A stretch of DNA of 64,000 nucleotides from Pseudoips prasinana. Lineage: Eukaryota; Arthropoda; Insecta; Lepidoptera; Nolidae. The stretch covers positions 24,384,001 to 24,448,000 of the forward strand of contig OX621260.1 in the NCBI GenBank assembly GCA_951640165.1. The letters are read 5' to 3'. The first letter of the stretch is position 1. Each line of letters opens with the position of its first letter. The notes below the pieces were generated by a model, which was given only the letters and a program-made list of their open reading frames with translations, had not been told where the DNA came from and searched no databases. A program made the translations under genes and the position numbers. Shown piece after piece: positions 39,925-50,584 of the stretch.

Positions 39925-40795
39925 TCAGAAGTGGGATCAAGAACCGAAGATAAGCCACATCATGGTGAAGATATTTTTCGAAAAATGTTTGAGCTAGAAA
40001 ATAGCCGGATGTTGAGTCTGATGGAAGCGATTAAAAATCAAGTGAGCGCCCACAATATAAAACAACTCAAATTCGACCCCAAACTGACACAAACGCACGT
40101 GCTTGGGCATACTGTTGACCTTTGTTTCGGTGAAAATCATTTATAATAGCTATGGTGCGCTGAAAAGCACGGCGTCGCAGTGGCTATCACAAATATCGTT
40201 CCTTGAGATGCGGTGGTTGCAGATTCGAGTTATTTACTCCACGGAAAGATAGTGTTGAAACACCCGCGACTGACCTCATTAACCTGCAAAATAGGAAACG
40301 CAAGGAAAACGAATATCTGTGCGTGACCATACATAAACCTCAAAATGGCCAAATATGAGCGAAGACTACATTGCTGTCCACTGCACTGTCACATTCGTCA
40401 AAATTCCACAACCACCTACAACGATTAGCCTTCAATACGGAGATTATTACGAGAAAGAAGCTGCAGCGAGAATTGAAACCGTCTACTTTTATGAAAAGGA
40501 ATGCGCCTCAAGTAGCTGAATATAATTGTGTAGACGCAAAACGATCCGAAACTGTATCGTTCTTAATGTGGTTTTATAGTGTTTTTAAATTGTTTTTTTA
40601 AAGTGCTTTTAAAGTGTTTTCAGTGCGGCAAGCTAGGACATGGTGCATGTGAGTGTCGTCCGAAAAAGAGAAGGTCAAAAACGCCGGCAGCAACCTGGTC
40701 TTCTGCGACCAGAAACCAGACATCGCTGCTGTTTACGCTGTGGCCATTTAGCTTCGAAGTGCAACCGTGGCAATGAACAACGTGATGCCCGTTAA
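39883..40795 (+). pseudogene. gag remnant of the gypsy-like element
   Basis: Gag packages the element RNA. The first part (39883-40146) opens MSCGEEPSGRPASTSEVG and stops after DLCFGENHL. A second frame (40371-40601) includes LQRLAFNTEIITRKKLQREL and NAPQVAEYNCVDAKR. A third (near 40612-40780) holds a CCHC zinc knuckle (CFQCGKLGHGACEC) followed by a second, CLRCGHLASKC, in another frame. At least two frame changes and a stop are seen. The start codon and first 14 codons lie in the LTR. No pol reading frame follows; the element cannot make its own enzymes. Confidence 0.75.
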
Positions 40796-41076
40796 CGTCT
40801 ACGTCGTTAACACACCAGAGAGGACATTTTGGTGAGTAGTTCCATGTTTATACGTTTCTAGAGCTGATTGCTCACTTATGACTCATGAGCTGATTGCTCA
40901 CAAGCTACAGACGGCTTATAAATTTCGAGCAAAACTGTTTAATAATGTTGTTAATTATTCTTGTAGCTTACAAATTTCAACACAGATCGAGATCGATAAT
41001 GTTTCGTTGTTTTTCATGGACAACCCAATCGTCGTTTACGTTATGATATCATGATTTAACGCTATACTTAAATAAT

Positions 41077-41370
41077 CGTCCGAGTCGGTTGCCTCGAGAG
41101 GGCTGACTTGTCATGGATGATCGCTTGCTATATCCAAGACGAATTGTGTCGTCCAAGTCAGTTGCCTCGAGAGGGCTGACTTGTCATGGATGATCGCTTG
41201 CTATTTCCGAGACGAATTGTGTCGTCCGAGTCGGTTCCCTCGGGAGGACTGACTTGTTCTGGCTGCTTGCCTGCTAAGTGTAAGACGAATTGTGTCGTCC
41301 GGGTCACATCCTTGTTAGGATTGGCTTGTCTAGATGTTCACAAGAACGAAAATGTGCTGTCTGGGCTAAA
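41077..41370 (+). repeat. 73-bp tandem repeat in the gypsy-like 3' region
   Basis: Units start at 41077, 41150 and 41223, each exactly 73 bp, with a diverged fourth from 41296. Each begins CGTCC(G/A)AGTC and ends AAGACGAATTGTGT or close. Units 1 and 2 are nearly identical. The 66-codon frame across them is not a gene. Confidence 0.85.
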
Positions 41371-41607
41371 TTCTAGCCAGTTATGATATCTAATGCGTTT
41401 CTCGACTGGTCTTACTGAAGTGTAGTCCGAGTCACACCTCACGGTTGACTAAGCGGTACACTTGCCTGGTTAGTCCAAGTTATTAAATGTTTTTAGTGTT
41501 TGTATACTGATGAAAATTATTAAGTCAGGATGAGCGAACGGACTATGCAGTTATCTTAGTTTGTTTCAGATAAATCGCCCGTGGACGGTCGTATGTCAAT
41601 CCGGCCG

Positions 41608-41961
41608 TGACGGCGTTTACGTCAAAACATCAGGTTGACACGACTGTCAATGTCAACCTAGCGAAGCGTCATTGTCGATGGTGGTGTGGGCGGCCATCTT
41701 GAAGTCACTTTTGAACGAGACGGCGCCCGCGCACCACGCTTGTGACGAATCGCTGAGAATCTTCGCCATCAAGATATTTTAAGATTTCATTTGATTGATT
41801 TTACATTGTAGTAATCACTAAACATCTAATTAAATCGTGATTCTTGTGAATTACGTTGATTGTGATTTGAAGTAATTTATTTCTGTTCCGCCCTCACCTA
41901 CCCATGAAATTATAAGAGGATGAGTTGTGGTGAAGAGCCTTCAGGCCGTCCTGCCTCCACA
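41608..41961 (+). repeat. 3' LTR of the gypsy-like element
   Basis: Identical to the 5' LTR by eye over its whole length. The sequence just before it (GTATGTCAATCCGGCCG) is not a clear polypurine tract. Confidence 0.88.
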
Positions 41962-41965
41962 TATA

Positions 41966-42059
41966 GAATACAATTTATTCTATAATAGTAATGATATTTA
42001 GCTAGTTACCTTACTGTCCATATTTATACTGTGGTATACGTAAATATATCTGTCAAAAA
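41966..42059 (+). repeat. Family G, right part
   Basis: GAATACAATTTATTCTATAA, GATATTTAGCTAGTTACC; continues the copy interrupted by the gypsy-like element. Confidence 0.6.
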
Positions 42060-42490
42060 AACTCAAAATCATTTATTCCGTAATAAAATTACATTTATGT
42101 GGAATCATCATTTTTTTGAGTGCATGACGCGGCAGCTGAGAAACACTGCCAAAAACTCAGTAGGAATCCTTTTTTAAAATAAAATATACTTAAGAATAAT
42201 TACAATCATGTATGTTGACTCAGAACAACTCAATCCCAAGCACTTTTGTCCCTTAAATAATAAGAAAATTTGTAACATGCCCTGCTACACAATTTGGCTT
42301 TAATAATTCTTTTAAACTTATTCGTAGACAATTCTCTAATATTAATGGGAAGTTTGTTATAAAATCTTATACATTGTCCCATATTATGTTACTTATTTTG
42401 TGGAGACGGTTAGTATGCAATATGAGATATATCTAGTATTTACATTATGTGTATATATACGCTCTTTTTATGTATGTTAGGACACCGCGT
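42060..42490 (-). pseudogene. LINE C-terminus and 3' UTR, copy 3
   Basis: Same family as 23668 and 30525. The reverse strand has NKLPINIRELSTNKFKRI with a changed Asp, the 3' UTR block AAGTGCTTGGGATTGAGTTG, and CTGCCGCGTCATGCAC. It is more eroded than the others, with internal deletions around 42115. Not coding for any enzyme domain. Confidence 0.62.
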
Positions 42491-42832
42491 AAAAGCAAAT
42501 CGCTAAAGGATCTTCTCTTGCTTGGCGTAAGATACAAGTCAGGTTTATCAGATAAGATCTAACTTGTACATTAGGAGTGATAATAACATTAGTATTTGTA
42601 AGTAAGTTAGTTAATTTGCTAAGTATAAGAACATACGTAAAGAAGCAAAGATCACGTCGTGGCTAGCTCGACACAAGTACCTTCGCGTACAAAGCCAATG
42701 GACATCTTGGGACAGATTCCAAAGACTAGTATCGTCGTTTACGAAACTTAGTCAGCATTTAGTTCGTGACTCCATTCAGAAACTATTTTGTACTACCAGA
42801 GCTACAGTCGTTGTTATATTTCGTCTGGAGAA
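42491..42832. other. Intergenic
   Basis: No recognised feature. Confidence 0.4.
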
Positions 42833-43330
42833 TACTTACTAATTTTATAAATGCGAAAGTAACTGTCTGTCTATTGCACTTTCACGCTAAATCTACTTAA
42901 AATAAATAAAAAAGGTTTTTATTCACGTAGACTTTAAAAAAGCGCTTGTAAATAGTCAGAACATGTTTGTAGTAATATAGTTGTATACATTATTATTTGT
43001 AGTAACATAGATATTTAGGTACACATTGTATGAAAACATTAATAAAATTTATTTTACTATAGCATTGATATTTAGCTAGCTCGTATCAAGTTATTGTCAA
43101 GAGATTATGTTTATTTATCTAGTTTAAGTCTAATATTTTTACTACATATTGTCATTGGTTCTGTCTATATTAAGGTATTATTCACTTAATAGATTTAAAT
43201 GAAATTTGGTACACAGATAGTGAAGAGCCTAAGAAAGGGCATAGGCTATTTTATAATGAGTAAAAAGTATGTAAGAGGTTGAGAGGGGGGGGATGAAAAG
43301 TTGTATGAAAGTGTTGTGACGCCGATCTCC
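42833..43330 (+). mobile_element. Helitron-like element with family G inserted
   Basis: Left part TACTAATTTTATAAATGCGA and AGTAACTGTCTGTC to 42897; right part ATTTAAATGAAATTTGGTAC and GAGCCTAAGAAAGGGCATAG from 43190. Family G fills 42898-43189. Confidence 0.55.
42898..43189 (+). repeat. Dispersed family G, best plus copy
   Basis: AAAAGGTTTTTATTCACGTA, GACTTTAAAAAAGCGC, GTAAATAGTCAGAACATG, GGTTCTGTCTATATTAAGG. Confidence 0.75.
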
Positions 43331-43499
43331 ATGGTCGTGCACCTGCGTTCGTCCAATAAAACGTTTTAAAAAGAAATAATTAAAAGTAAATCATTTGAAA
43401 ATAATTCAAACAAATTTCACCCGTCATTCAACCAAAGAACCCGATTTGCTTCAGATCTGATCAGGTGGGCCGTTAGCTCGTCTGATTCCTAAGGCACAA

Positions 43500-43615
43500 A
43501 TAGAAAAAAAAACCCAGACCAAATATTCGTGTTCAACACACAAATATTTGTCCTGGGTGGTTAACCAGGCTTAGTCAGGGTCACTAACCTCTAAACTAAT
43601 AGGCCAGTTATGGCT
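43500..43615 (-). repeat. tRNA-derived SINE fragment
   Basis: The reverse strand has CAGGACAAATATTTGTGTG, related to SINE C, joined to a GGCCTATTAGTTTAGAGG head like that of 3205-3296. The B box is partly deleted. Confidence 0.5.
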
Positions 43616-43723
43616 GGTGGAGGTACATAGGTGGTAGGTTTTATAGTAGTTCTCACACTAATATATATATTTTACACACTATTATAGTAGTTCTCATACA
43701 AACATTCATTATATAATTCTTAA

Positions 43724-44026
43724 TCCATACATATAATAAAATCGTAGGAAATTCAAAACTGTAAATTGAATATTTTTTAAAAAGGATACTTGGGGCGTGA
43801 TCTACAATCAAAGGCGAAGCCTAAAATATAGGTTTTAGAATTTATGTCTGTTTGTCTGTACGTATGTCCGGGCTAAACTCTAAAAGTACTGCATGGATAT
43901 ATTTCAAATTGTGCATGAATATTACTAAGAGGTCGGGTCAACATATAGACTACATATTATCACGCTATCACATACGGGGGAGGAGCTGCGATAATTTATA
44001 AAGTTTAACGCGGGTAAAACCGCGGG
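43724..44026 (+). mobile_element. LEP1-like Helitron, left part, split by BEL/Pao
   Basis: TCCATACATATAATAAAATC to GGTAAAACCGCGGG. The missing end (GGGGCACAGCTAA) is at 50535-50546, after the retrotransposon. Confidence 0.82.
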
Positions 44027-44209
44027 TGTTAACGCCTGACGCTCGATGAAAGCAATCCACGATGCATCTTTTTCTAATTAGTGTCACCAAAGGCATTATG
44101 CATAGTTTTAAGTGATGAATCATTCATTAAACCTATTATCTACCATAACCAAGTCGTCCGTGATTTTATTTATAAACCATCCCCTACCGGCCATCTTCAT
44201 CCCCGCACA
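44027..44209 (+). repeat. 5' LTR of BEL/Pao element
   Basis: TGTTAACGCCTGACGCTCGA ... CATCCCCGCACA. It differs from the 3' LTR only by C for T close to its end (CATCTTCATCC). Confidence 0.93.
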
Positions 44210-45106
44210 TGGTCCTTCGAGCCGGATATAATACGAACAAGTGTTACTGTTTTCAAAGTATAAATCGAGAAATAAGAAGAAAAATACTGGATATAAGAAG
44301 ACCGGTCAGAGGGTTCCATGTGATACATTGGTTGGTGTGGTGTTATGTCTAGATTGCTTATTAAAGTGAACCCAGCACTCAGGTAGTAAATACCTAATTA
44401 TTGTTTTATTCGTAGTTCGATTAGTCATACATAAGTTATATAACCTATCGATGCACAGTGACCGACTTGTTTGCACTTTTATATTGAAATTGTATCGAAT
44501 GCGTAGATACAGTTAGCGTATAGCTACATTATTTCAACAATTTTTATTGTAATAATAAGTGTAAACCTTCTGTTAGTCATTGATTTATCATATTATAGAC
44601 CTATTTGTGCACCGGTAATTATTTGTAGACTGTTCCGAATAGGTTCTATTATCTAGGCACTAAATAATAGGTAATTATAATAGTGAATGCGTAATATTGT
44701 GTGAATATTACTATTACACTACACTATAAAACGATTGTGTATTCTGTTATAATATAGAATGTTATATAGTTCATACGTGGTTATGAAATAAGTTATAATA
44801 AGGTCATTCAGATATACATTGAGACTATTTACATTTTTATTTTAAAAAGACGTTTTATAAAGTATATACTATAATTGTAATGATAAATATTCATTATATT
44901 TATTCCTTTTAAATTGATTTTGTAGTTGAAATCAGTGATCAGTAGATATAGTACGACACAACATTAGCAAGCTAGATTTTAGGTATAACTTAGTGCACAA
45001 AAATAGTTGCTGTTTCATTGTAGGGATACCTAAATATTGTTTGTTATTGTTATTTAAGTTTGCATTATATACATTCCAGGAACCGTGACTTCGTTTGCTT
45101 CCCAGA
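44210..45106 (+). other. Leader of BEL/Pao element
   Basis: Opens with the primer-site-like TGGTCCTTCGAGCCGG, then about 880 bp of AT-rich non-coding sequence before the gag ATG. No frame of note. Confidence 0.7.
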
Positions 45107-46711
45107 ATGAACGCCGAACAAATGAATAAGTTAATTAAGAAAAGAGGCAGTTTTAAAGGTCAAGTCACAAATTTTATTAATTACTGTAAAGAGGTAAAAC
45201 TACCATTGTCTCCTGTTGATACCAAAGAGTTGCAGTTGCGTTTGGGTAGGTTTGAGTCGTTGTATCAGCGATTTGATGAGGTACAGTTAGAACTTGAATG
45301 CTTGGTCGAGGATGTTGACGCTCAGTACGCTGTCCGTGCGGAATTTGACACTCAGTACTATAAGGCCTTATCTACCGCTCAAGAAATGCTCTGTCCATTG
45401 AACGAACAGTTAAAAAACGAATTTGATAAAAGTACAGTCAGCAATAAACAACAGCTGATCAAACTCCCCACTATTCAACTTCCGAAATTTAATGGATCTT
45501 ACGAAACTTGGTTAGAATTTCGAGACACCTTTACTAGCCTCATTCACTCAAACGATGATATAGACGATATAAATAAATTTCACTATTTGCGGGCATCTCT
45601 GGAGTCATCGGCTGCCGTGGTAATTCAATCTACGGAGTTTTCCGCTAGCAATTATCCTGTGGCGTGGCAAACCTTATGCCAAAGGTACAATAATAAAAGA
45701 TTATTAATTTCGAATCACGTAACCGCCTTGTTCAGTATTGAGCATTTGACCAGGGAATCTTCACTGCTTTTAAAGCGATTAATTGATCAATTAAAAAAGA
45801 ATTTATGCGCTTTGGAGGCTCTTGGTGAACCTGTTAGCCAATGGGATACCCTGTTAATACACATTGTTACCAAAAAATTAGACCAAAAGACATACCGTGA
45901 GTGGGAGGAGCATAAAGGTCATTTAAGTGAAGAAAATTCAAATAAATTTAGCGAATTTACTAAATTCCTCCAAAGTCGTGCTGCTTTGTTAGAAACTTTG
46001 GAGCTTTCACACAATAATGCAACAAAACCTAATCTCAAGTTTAAGTCTATGGTCTCAGTACAACATAATAAATCTAATATGGAATCAACATGTAAATCAT
46101 GTCCTAAATGTAAGGGTGACCACACACTTTCCAATTGCTGACAGTTTCTCGCACTAAGTAATGAAGCCCGACTTAAACTCATGCCTAGTTTTAAAATTTG
46201 TTTTAATTGTTTTAGGTCAGGTCATTATGCAAATCATTGCAAGAAGGTCGGTTGCAAGATCTGTAAACGTCGACACAATAGTCTCATACATGTAGCTGAG
46301 CCTAAGCCTATTTCTAATTTACAGAATTATCATGGTTACCAACCTACAAATATTAATTCCTCTTCACCTTCACCTGCTAGTTTGAATAATGGGCACGATG
46401 CGTGCACTTTATCGGCTAATGTGACTTCCTCAGAGCAGCCTGATGTTCTGTTGTCAACTGCTCTTGTTAAATTATACGACATTGAAAATCGAGAATATGT
46501 CGTACGAGCAGTGCTCGACAGTGGAAGCACATTTTGTGTGATTACTGAAAAATTATTTGCACAGCTTAAATTACAGCCTTTTAATATTAATAAATCTATA
46601 TTAGGTATTAACAATGTGGCGTCACATGTCGGGAAAACTTGTCGAGTAAGTATGAAGTCTTTAGATGACCGATTTGCTTTCGACTTTCATTGTTTCGTTT
46701 TGCGTCAATAA
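45107..46711 (+). pseudogene. BEL/Pao gag and protease, with an in-frame stop
   Basis: The start is the ATG at 45107 (MNAEQMNKLIKKRGSF); the longer reading begins at TTG. A coiled N-terminal part leads into a DUF1759-like Gag domain (LPKFNGSYETWLEFRDTF, about residues 125-280). Three Cys/His clusters follow: CPKCKGDHTLSNC, CFNCFRSGHYANHC and CKICKRRHNSLIH. The aspartic protease motif AVLDSGSTFCVIT is near 46508. A TGA at 46139-46141 interrupts the frame just after the first cluster, but the same frame continues. It closes at TAA about 46709-46711 because of a one-base shift to the pol frame. Gag would form the particle, and the protease would cut the polyprotein. Confidence 0.88.
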
Positions 46712-48249
46712 CTAATAGTGTACCCAGCCGTGAGATTGACATAAGTGATTTAAAATTGCCCTCAGACATCTGTTTAGCAGACCCTACATTTTATAAGCCG
46801 GCTGATATTGATATTTTGCTTGGCGCTGATCTCTTCTGGGATTTGTTAGGGTCACAGCGAATACAATTAGGAGCTAATAAACTGATGCTTTGGGAAACAA
46901 AATTGGGCTATATCATATCAGGTCCTATTTACTCTACTAGTCATATCTCTTTACTTTCTAATAATCTTAGGTGTAATTTAATTAAAACCTTAGACACACC
47001 TGACTCCTCACAAGAGTGTGGAATTGATTTAACGCGATTTTGGCAATTAGAGGAGATAACCACAGGTAGATCATGTCATTACTCGCCTGAAGAGAAGGAT
47101 TGTGAAGATCATTTTGTTAAAAATACCACTCGTCTTAGTGATGGCCGTTTTTGTGTTCGTATTCCCTTAAAATATAATTCTAATGTTTTAGGAGAATCAT
47201 TTCAAAAAGCTTCACAGTGTTTTCTGTCTCTAGAACGTCGGCTTAAAACTAACTCTAATTTAAGTCAGATGTACTATGCTTTTCTGAAAGAGTATCAATC
47301 GTTGGGACACATGTCTGAAAGTCATCAATCCGATTCAAATCATAAGTCGTATTTTATTCCTCATCACGGAATTCGTCGTGACCAACGTACTACAACAAAG
47401 TTAAGAGTAGTATTCAACGCGAGTTGTCCAACATCGTCAGGTATTTCAGTGAATGATATTCAGATGGTTGGGCCAACGGTGCAGGATGACTTACTGTCTA
47501 TACTACTTCGATTTCGGCAGCACAAATATATTATATCCGCTGATGTCGAAAAAATGTATGGACAGATTGTCGTCCATCCCGATGACAGGCCTTTACAAAA
47601 AATACTATGGCGAGACAATTCATTAGATCCAATAAAGGTCTTCCAGTTAAGCACTGTAACTTATGGCACGGCTAGTGCTCCGTACCTTGCCACAAGGTGC
47701 TTAAAACAATTAGGTCTTGAGTGCGGTGATGACAAAATAAGCGAAATCATCCAGCATGACTTTTATATAGATGATTTATTGACTGGAGGGGATGATTTAA
47801 ATGACGTAATGAAAATCCGAAAAGGGATAACCGAGACACTTGCATCTGCTGGTATGCTATTAAGGAAATGGCGATCTAACAAACCTCAGTTGATGTCTGA
47901 TGGCAGTAGTGCCATACCATTAAATTGAAATATCGGATCTCATGAATCCAGCAAGCTATTGGGTCTTGGTTGGTACGCAGATTCAGACGAAATTTGCTTT
48001 CCGATAGGTATGGTTAAGCCAAATGGTGGTATTAACACCAAACGTGATTTACTTTCGGCTATTGCGCAAATATTCGATCCACTGGGTTTAGTAGCTCCTG
48101 GTGTGGTTAATATGAAAATCTTATTACAAAAATTGTGGTTACAAAAACTGTAATGGGATGATCCTTTAACCCCAGAGGTAAATAAACGCTGGAATGAAAT
48201 AGTAAAAACTTTACCACTGATTAATAATATTCGCATTCCACGGTTAGTA
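46690..48249 (+). pseudogene. BEL/Pao reverse transcriptase region, two in-frame stops
   Basis: The frame is shifted by one base from the gag/protease frame at about 46690-46711. It holds LGADLFWDLLG, the end of the protease domain. The RT follows: TKLRVVFNASCP, IISADVEKMYGQIVVHPDD, LSTVTYGTASAPYLATRC and the catalytic FYIDDLLTG near 47760. Stops TGA 47926-47928 and TAA 48151-48153 break the stretch between RT and RNase H, with the frame unchanged on both sides. All RT catalytic Asp are present. As it stands it gives no full polyprotein. Confidence 0.9.
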
Positions 48250-50361
48250 GTGTGTGACTCTTATAATATTTTACAACTGCACATATTTACGGACGCATCC
48301 GAACGCGCTTATGGAGCGTGTGCGTATGTCCGAAGTGTCAGCAATACTGGAAATGTCGTAGTTCGTCTGCTAATTGCCAAGAGTCGCGTAGCACCTATAA
48401 AACCTACGACCATTTCAAGGTTAGAATTATGCGGAACTTTGGTCGGCACTCGCCTCTACGAGAAGGTTGTCAAATCATTGAGACTCAATTTTAATAAGGT
48501 GTACTTTTGGACCGACTCCACTATTGTATTGGGATGGTTGCAGATGCTTCCATCTAAACTTCAGCCATTTGTGCGTAATCGCGTTGCTGAAGTTTTAGAA
48601 AAGGCAGGCAATTGTACATGGCGACACATCCCAACGTCAATGAATCCTGCAGACCTAATATCTCGCGGTATGGATATTAGTGCTCTGCAAACATCAAAGT
48701 TGTGGTGGACCGGTCCCGATTTCTTAAGTCAAGAACCTTTACAGATACCATCTCAACCTAAACATTTTGATACCTTACCTGAAACCCGATCCGATATTTC
48801 ATTAATCACTCATACGAAGGATACTACACAAACCACAAATTTTATAGATTTTAATCGCTTTTCAAATTATTCCCGGCTAGTTAGAGCAGTAGCATACGTC
48901 CTACGGTGGATAGATATATGTAAAAAGCGAACTACAGTTCAATCCTTCTTGACTGAAACTGAGTTAAGAAAGGCACTCAATTTATTAATTATTTTAAGTC
49001 AAAAAGAGTCCTTTCCTGAATATACTTTATTATGTAACGATAAGGACTTACCAAAGAAGAGTCCACTTAGAAAATTTAATGTTTACATAGATGAGCACAA
49101 GATTATGCGCGTTGGAGGGCGTCTTGATAATTCTGATTACTCCTATGAAAAGAAGCATCCTATTATTATACAGTCCAATCATGTTTTTACAAAGTTATTA
49201 TTTAGTTATGAGCATCGGAAACTAATGCACGCTGGCCCCCAGTTACTCCTTGCCTCGATTAGGGAACAATACTGGCCCATAGGTGGTCGTGATTTAGCAA
49301 GAGCCTGTTACCGTCGTTGTGTTCTATGTAGTCGAATGGCAGGAAAAATTGTGGCACCGTTGATGGGAAACTTGCCACGGCAGCGGATTCAACCAGGTGG
49401 ATTTCCGTTTGAAAATGTAGGCGTTGATTACGCAGGTCCTGTTATGAGTGCTAGTCGTCAAGGCCGAGGTTGTAGACTAGTAAAGGTGTATATAGCAGTT
49501 TTTGTGTGTTTTAGCACTAAAGCTATTCATTTGGAATTAGTTGGAGACTTGTCCAGTTCTAATTTTCTAATGGCGTTGCGTCGGTTTATATCTCGAAGAG
49601 GCAAACCACTTAATATTTACTCCGATAACGGTACCTCATTTGTCGGTGCATATAACGATATATCGAAATTCTTAAAACATAACTGCGATTCTTTAGGTGA
49701 CACTGCTGCCAATGAAGGTATAAATTTTCATTTTATTGCGGCCTATAGTCCTCATTCAGGAGGTCTCTGGGAAGCGGGAGTCCGTTCCACCAAATTTCAT
49801 TTGCTTAGAGTGTTGGGACAATGTAATTTAACGTACGAAGAGCTTAACACCACATTAATTCAAATAGAGGCCATTTTGAACTCCCGACCGCTGACTCCAC
49901 TCTCTTCTGACCCTGAAGACTGCACTCCGCTCACACTGGGTCACTTCATCATTGGACGGCCTATGACTAGTCTACCACAACCAGATTACCAAAATCACAG
50001 CACGAACTATTTATCCCGTTTCCAGCGTATAGAACAGCTTCGCCAGCATTTCTGGTCCAGATGGAGCAAAGAATATATTGCAGAATTGCAAAAACGAGTG
50101 AAATGGCAATCGTGTAATGATGGGCTGAAGCTAGACACATTAGTTGTGGTCAAAGATGACAATCTGCCGCCGCTAAAGTGGAGATTAGGAAGAATAGTGG
50201 CACTCTATCCTGGAACCGATGGCACTGCACGCGTGGTGGATATCAAGACGTCCAATGGTGTTATTCGACGCTCTTTCAGCAAGATTTGCCCGTTACCCGT
50301 TTCTTCAGATGTTGTGGGTGAAAACAATGTTTTCACCGCCCGGGGGCATGTTAACGCCTGA
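48250..50361 (+). CDS. BEL/Pao RNase H and integrase (703 codons, open)
   Basis: The C-terminal part of the same pol frame, open for 703 codons. RNase H: LHIFTDASERAYGACAY, SRLELCG, VYFWTDSTIVLGWL and HIPTSMNPADLISRG. Integrase: the HHCC zinc site HRKLMHAG...CYRRCVLC, then the catalytic D, D, E in NVGVDYAGPV, IYSDNGTSFVG and SGGLWEAGVRS. A DUF5641-like tail (LVVVKDDNLPPLKWRLGRIV) ends it. It removes RNA from the hybrid and inserts the cDNA. The stop TGA 50359-50361 lies inside the 3' LTR, so the last codons are LTR-encoded. It is cut off from its start by upstream lesions, and the start shown is only the first possible codon. Confidence 0.9.
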   Translation: MCDSYNILQLHIFTDASERAYGACAYVRSVSNTGNVVVRLLIAKSRVAPIKPTTISRLELCGTLVGTRLYEKVVKSLRLNFNKVYFWTDSTIVLGWLQMLPSKLQPFVRNRVAEVLEKAGNCTWRHIPTSMNPADLISRGMDISALQTSKLWWTGPDFLSQEPLQIPSQPKHFDTLPETRSDISLITHTKDTTQTTNFIDFNRFSNYSRLVRAVAYVLRWIDICKKRTTVQSFLTETELRKALNLLIILSQKESFPEYTLLCNDKDLPKKSPLRKFNVYIDEHKIMRVGGRLDNSDYSYEKKHPIIIQSNHVFTKLLFSYEHRKLMHAGPQLLLASIREQYWPIGGRDLARACYRRCVLCSRMAGKIVAPLMGNLPRQRIQPGGFPFENVGVDYAGPVMSASRQGRGCRLVKVYIAVFVCFSTKAIHLELVGDLSSSNFLMALRRFISRRGKPLNIYSDNGTSFVGAYNDISKFLKHNCDSLGDTAANEGINFHFIAAYSPHSGGLWEAGVRSTKFHLLRVLGQCNLTYEELNTTLIQIEAILNSRPLTPLSSDPEDCTPLTLGHFIIGRPMTSLPQPDYQNHSTNYLSRFQRIEQLRQHFWSRWSKEYIAELQKRVKWQSCNDGLKLDTLVVVKDDNLPPLKWRLGRIVALYPGTDGTARVVDIKTSNGVIRRSFSKICPLPVSSDVVGENNVFTARGHVNA

Positions 50362-50531
50362 CGCTCGATGAAAGCAATCCACGATGCATCTTTTTCTAAT
50401 TAGTGTCACCAAAGGCATTATGCATAGTTTTAAGTGATGAATCATTCATTAAACCTATTATCTACCATAACCAAGTCGTCCGTGATTTTATTTATAAACC
50501 ATCCCCTACCGGCCATCTTTATCCCCGCACA
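50349..50531 (+). repeat. 3' LTR of BEL/Pao element
   Basis: TGTTAACGCCTGACGCTCGA ... TATCCCCGCACA; 182 of 183 positions equal the 5' LTR. It is preceded by the G-rich CCCGGGGGCA, a weak polypurine tract. Confidence 0.93.
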
Positions 50532-50534
50532 GCG

Positions 50535-50546
50535 GGGCACAGCTAA
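50535..50546 (+). mobile_element. LEP1-like Helitron, right end
   Basis: GGGCACAGCTAA, the end of the copy begun at 43724 (CTAA in place of CTAG). Confidence 0.7.
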
Positions 50547-50584
50547 TAATATAATAAAAATATTTAATAATTTTTAAATACACT

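Larger units (their letters stand above)
39571..41961 (+). mobile_element. Ty3/gypsy-like LTR element, pol deleted
   Basis: Two direct repeats of 354 bp (39571-39924, 41608-41961) begin TG and end CA and look identical. TATA lies on both sides (39567-39570, 41962-41965). The flanks are the two parts of one family G repeat, so the insertion site is clear. Between the LTRs only broken gag sequence, a tandem repeat and non-coding sequence remain. Protease, reverse transcriptase, RNase H and integrase are absent. Confidence 0.85.
44027..50531 (+). mobile_element. BEL/Pao LTR retrotransposon, full length
   Basis: 6,505 bp with 183-bp LTRs that differ at one position, flanked by the 5-bp duplication GCGGG (44022-44026 and 50532-50536) in a LEP1 Helitron. 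A primer-site-like TGGTCCTTCGAGCCGG follows the 5' LTR directly. A gag-pol region fills 45107-50361, with four visible lesions. The domain order protease, RT, RNase H, integrase fits BEL/Pao. Confidence 0.93.

Noticed and set aside
41077..41370. CRISPR-like array
   Set aside because: Units are contiguous 73-bp tandem copies without spacers, inside an LTR element of a eukaryote.
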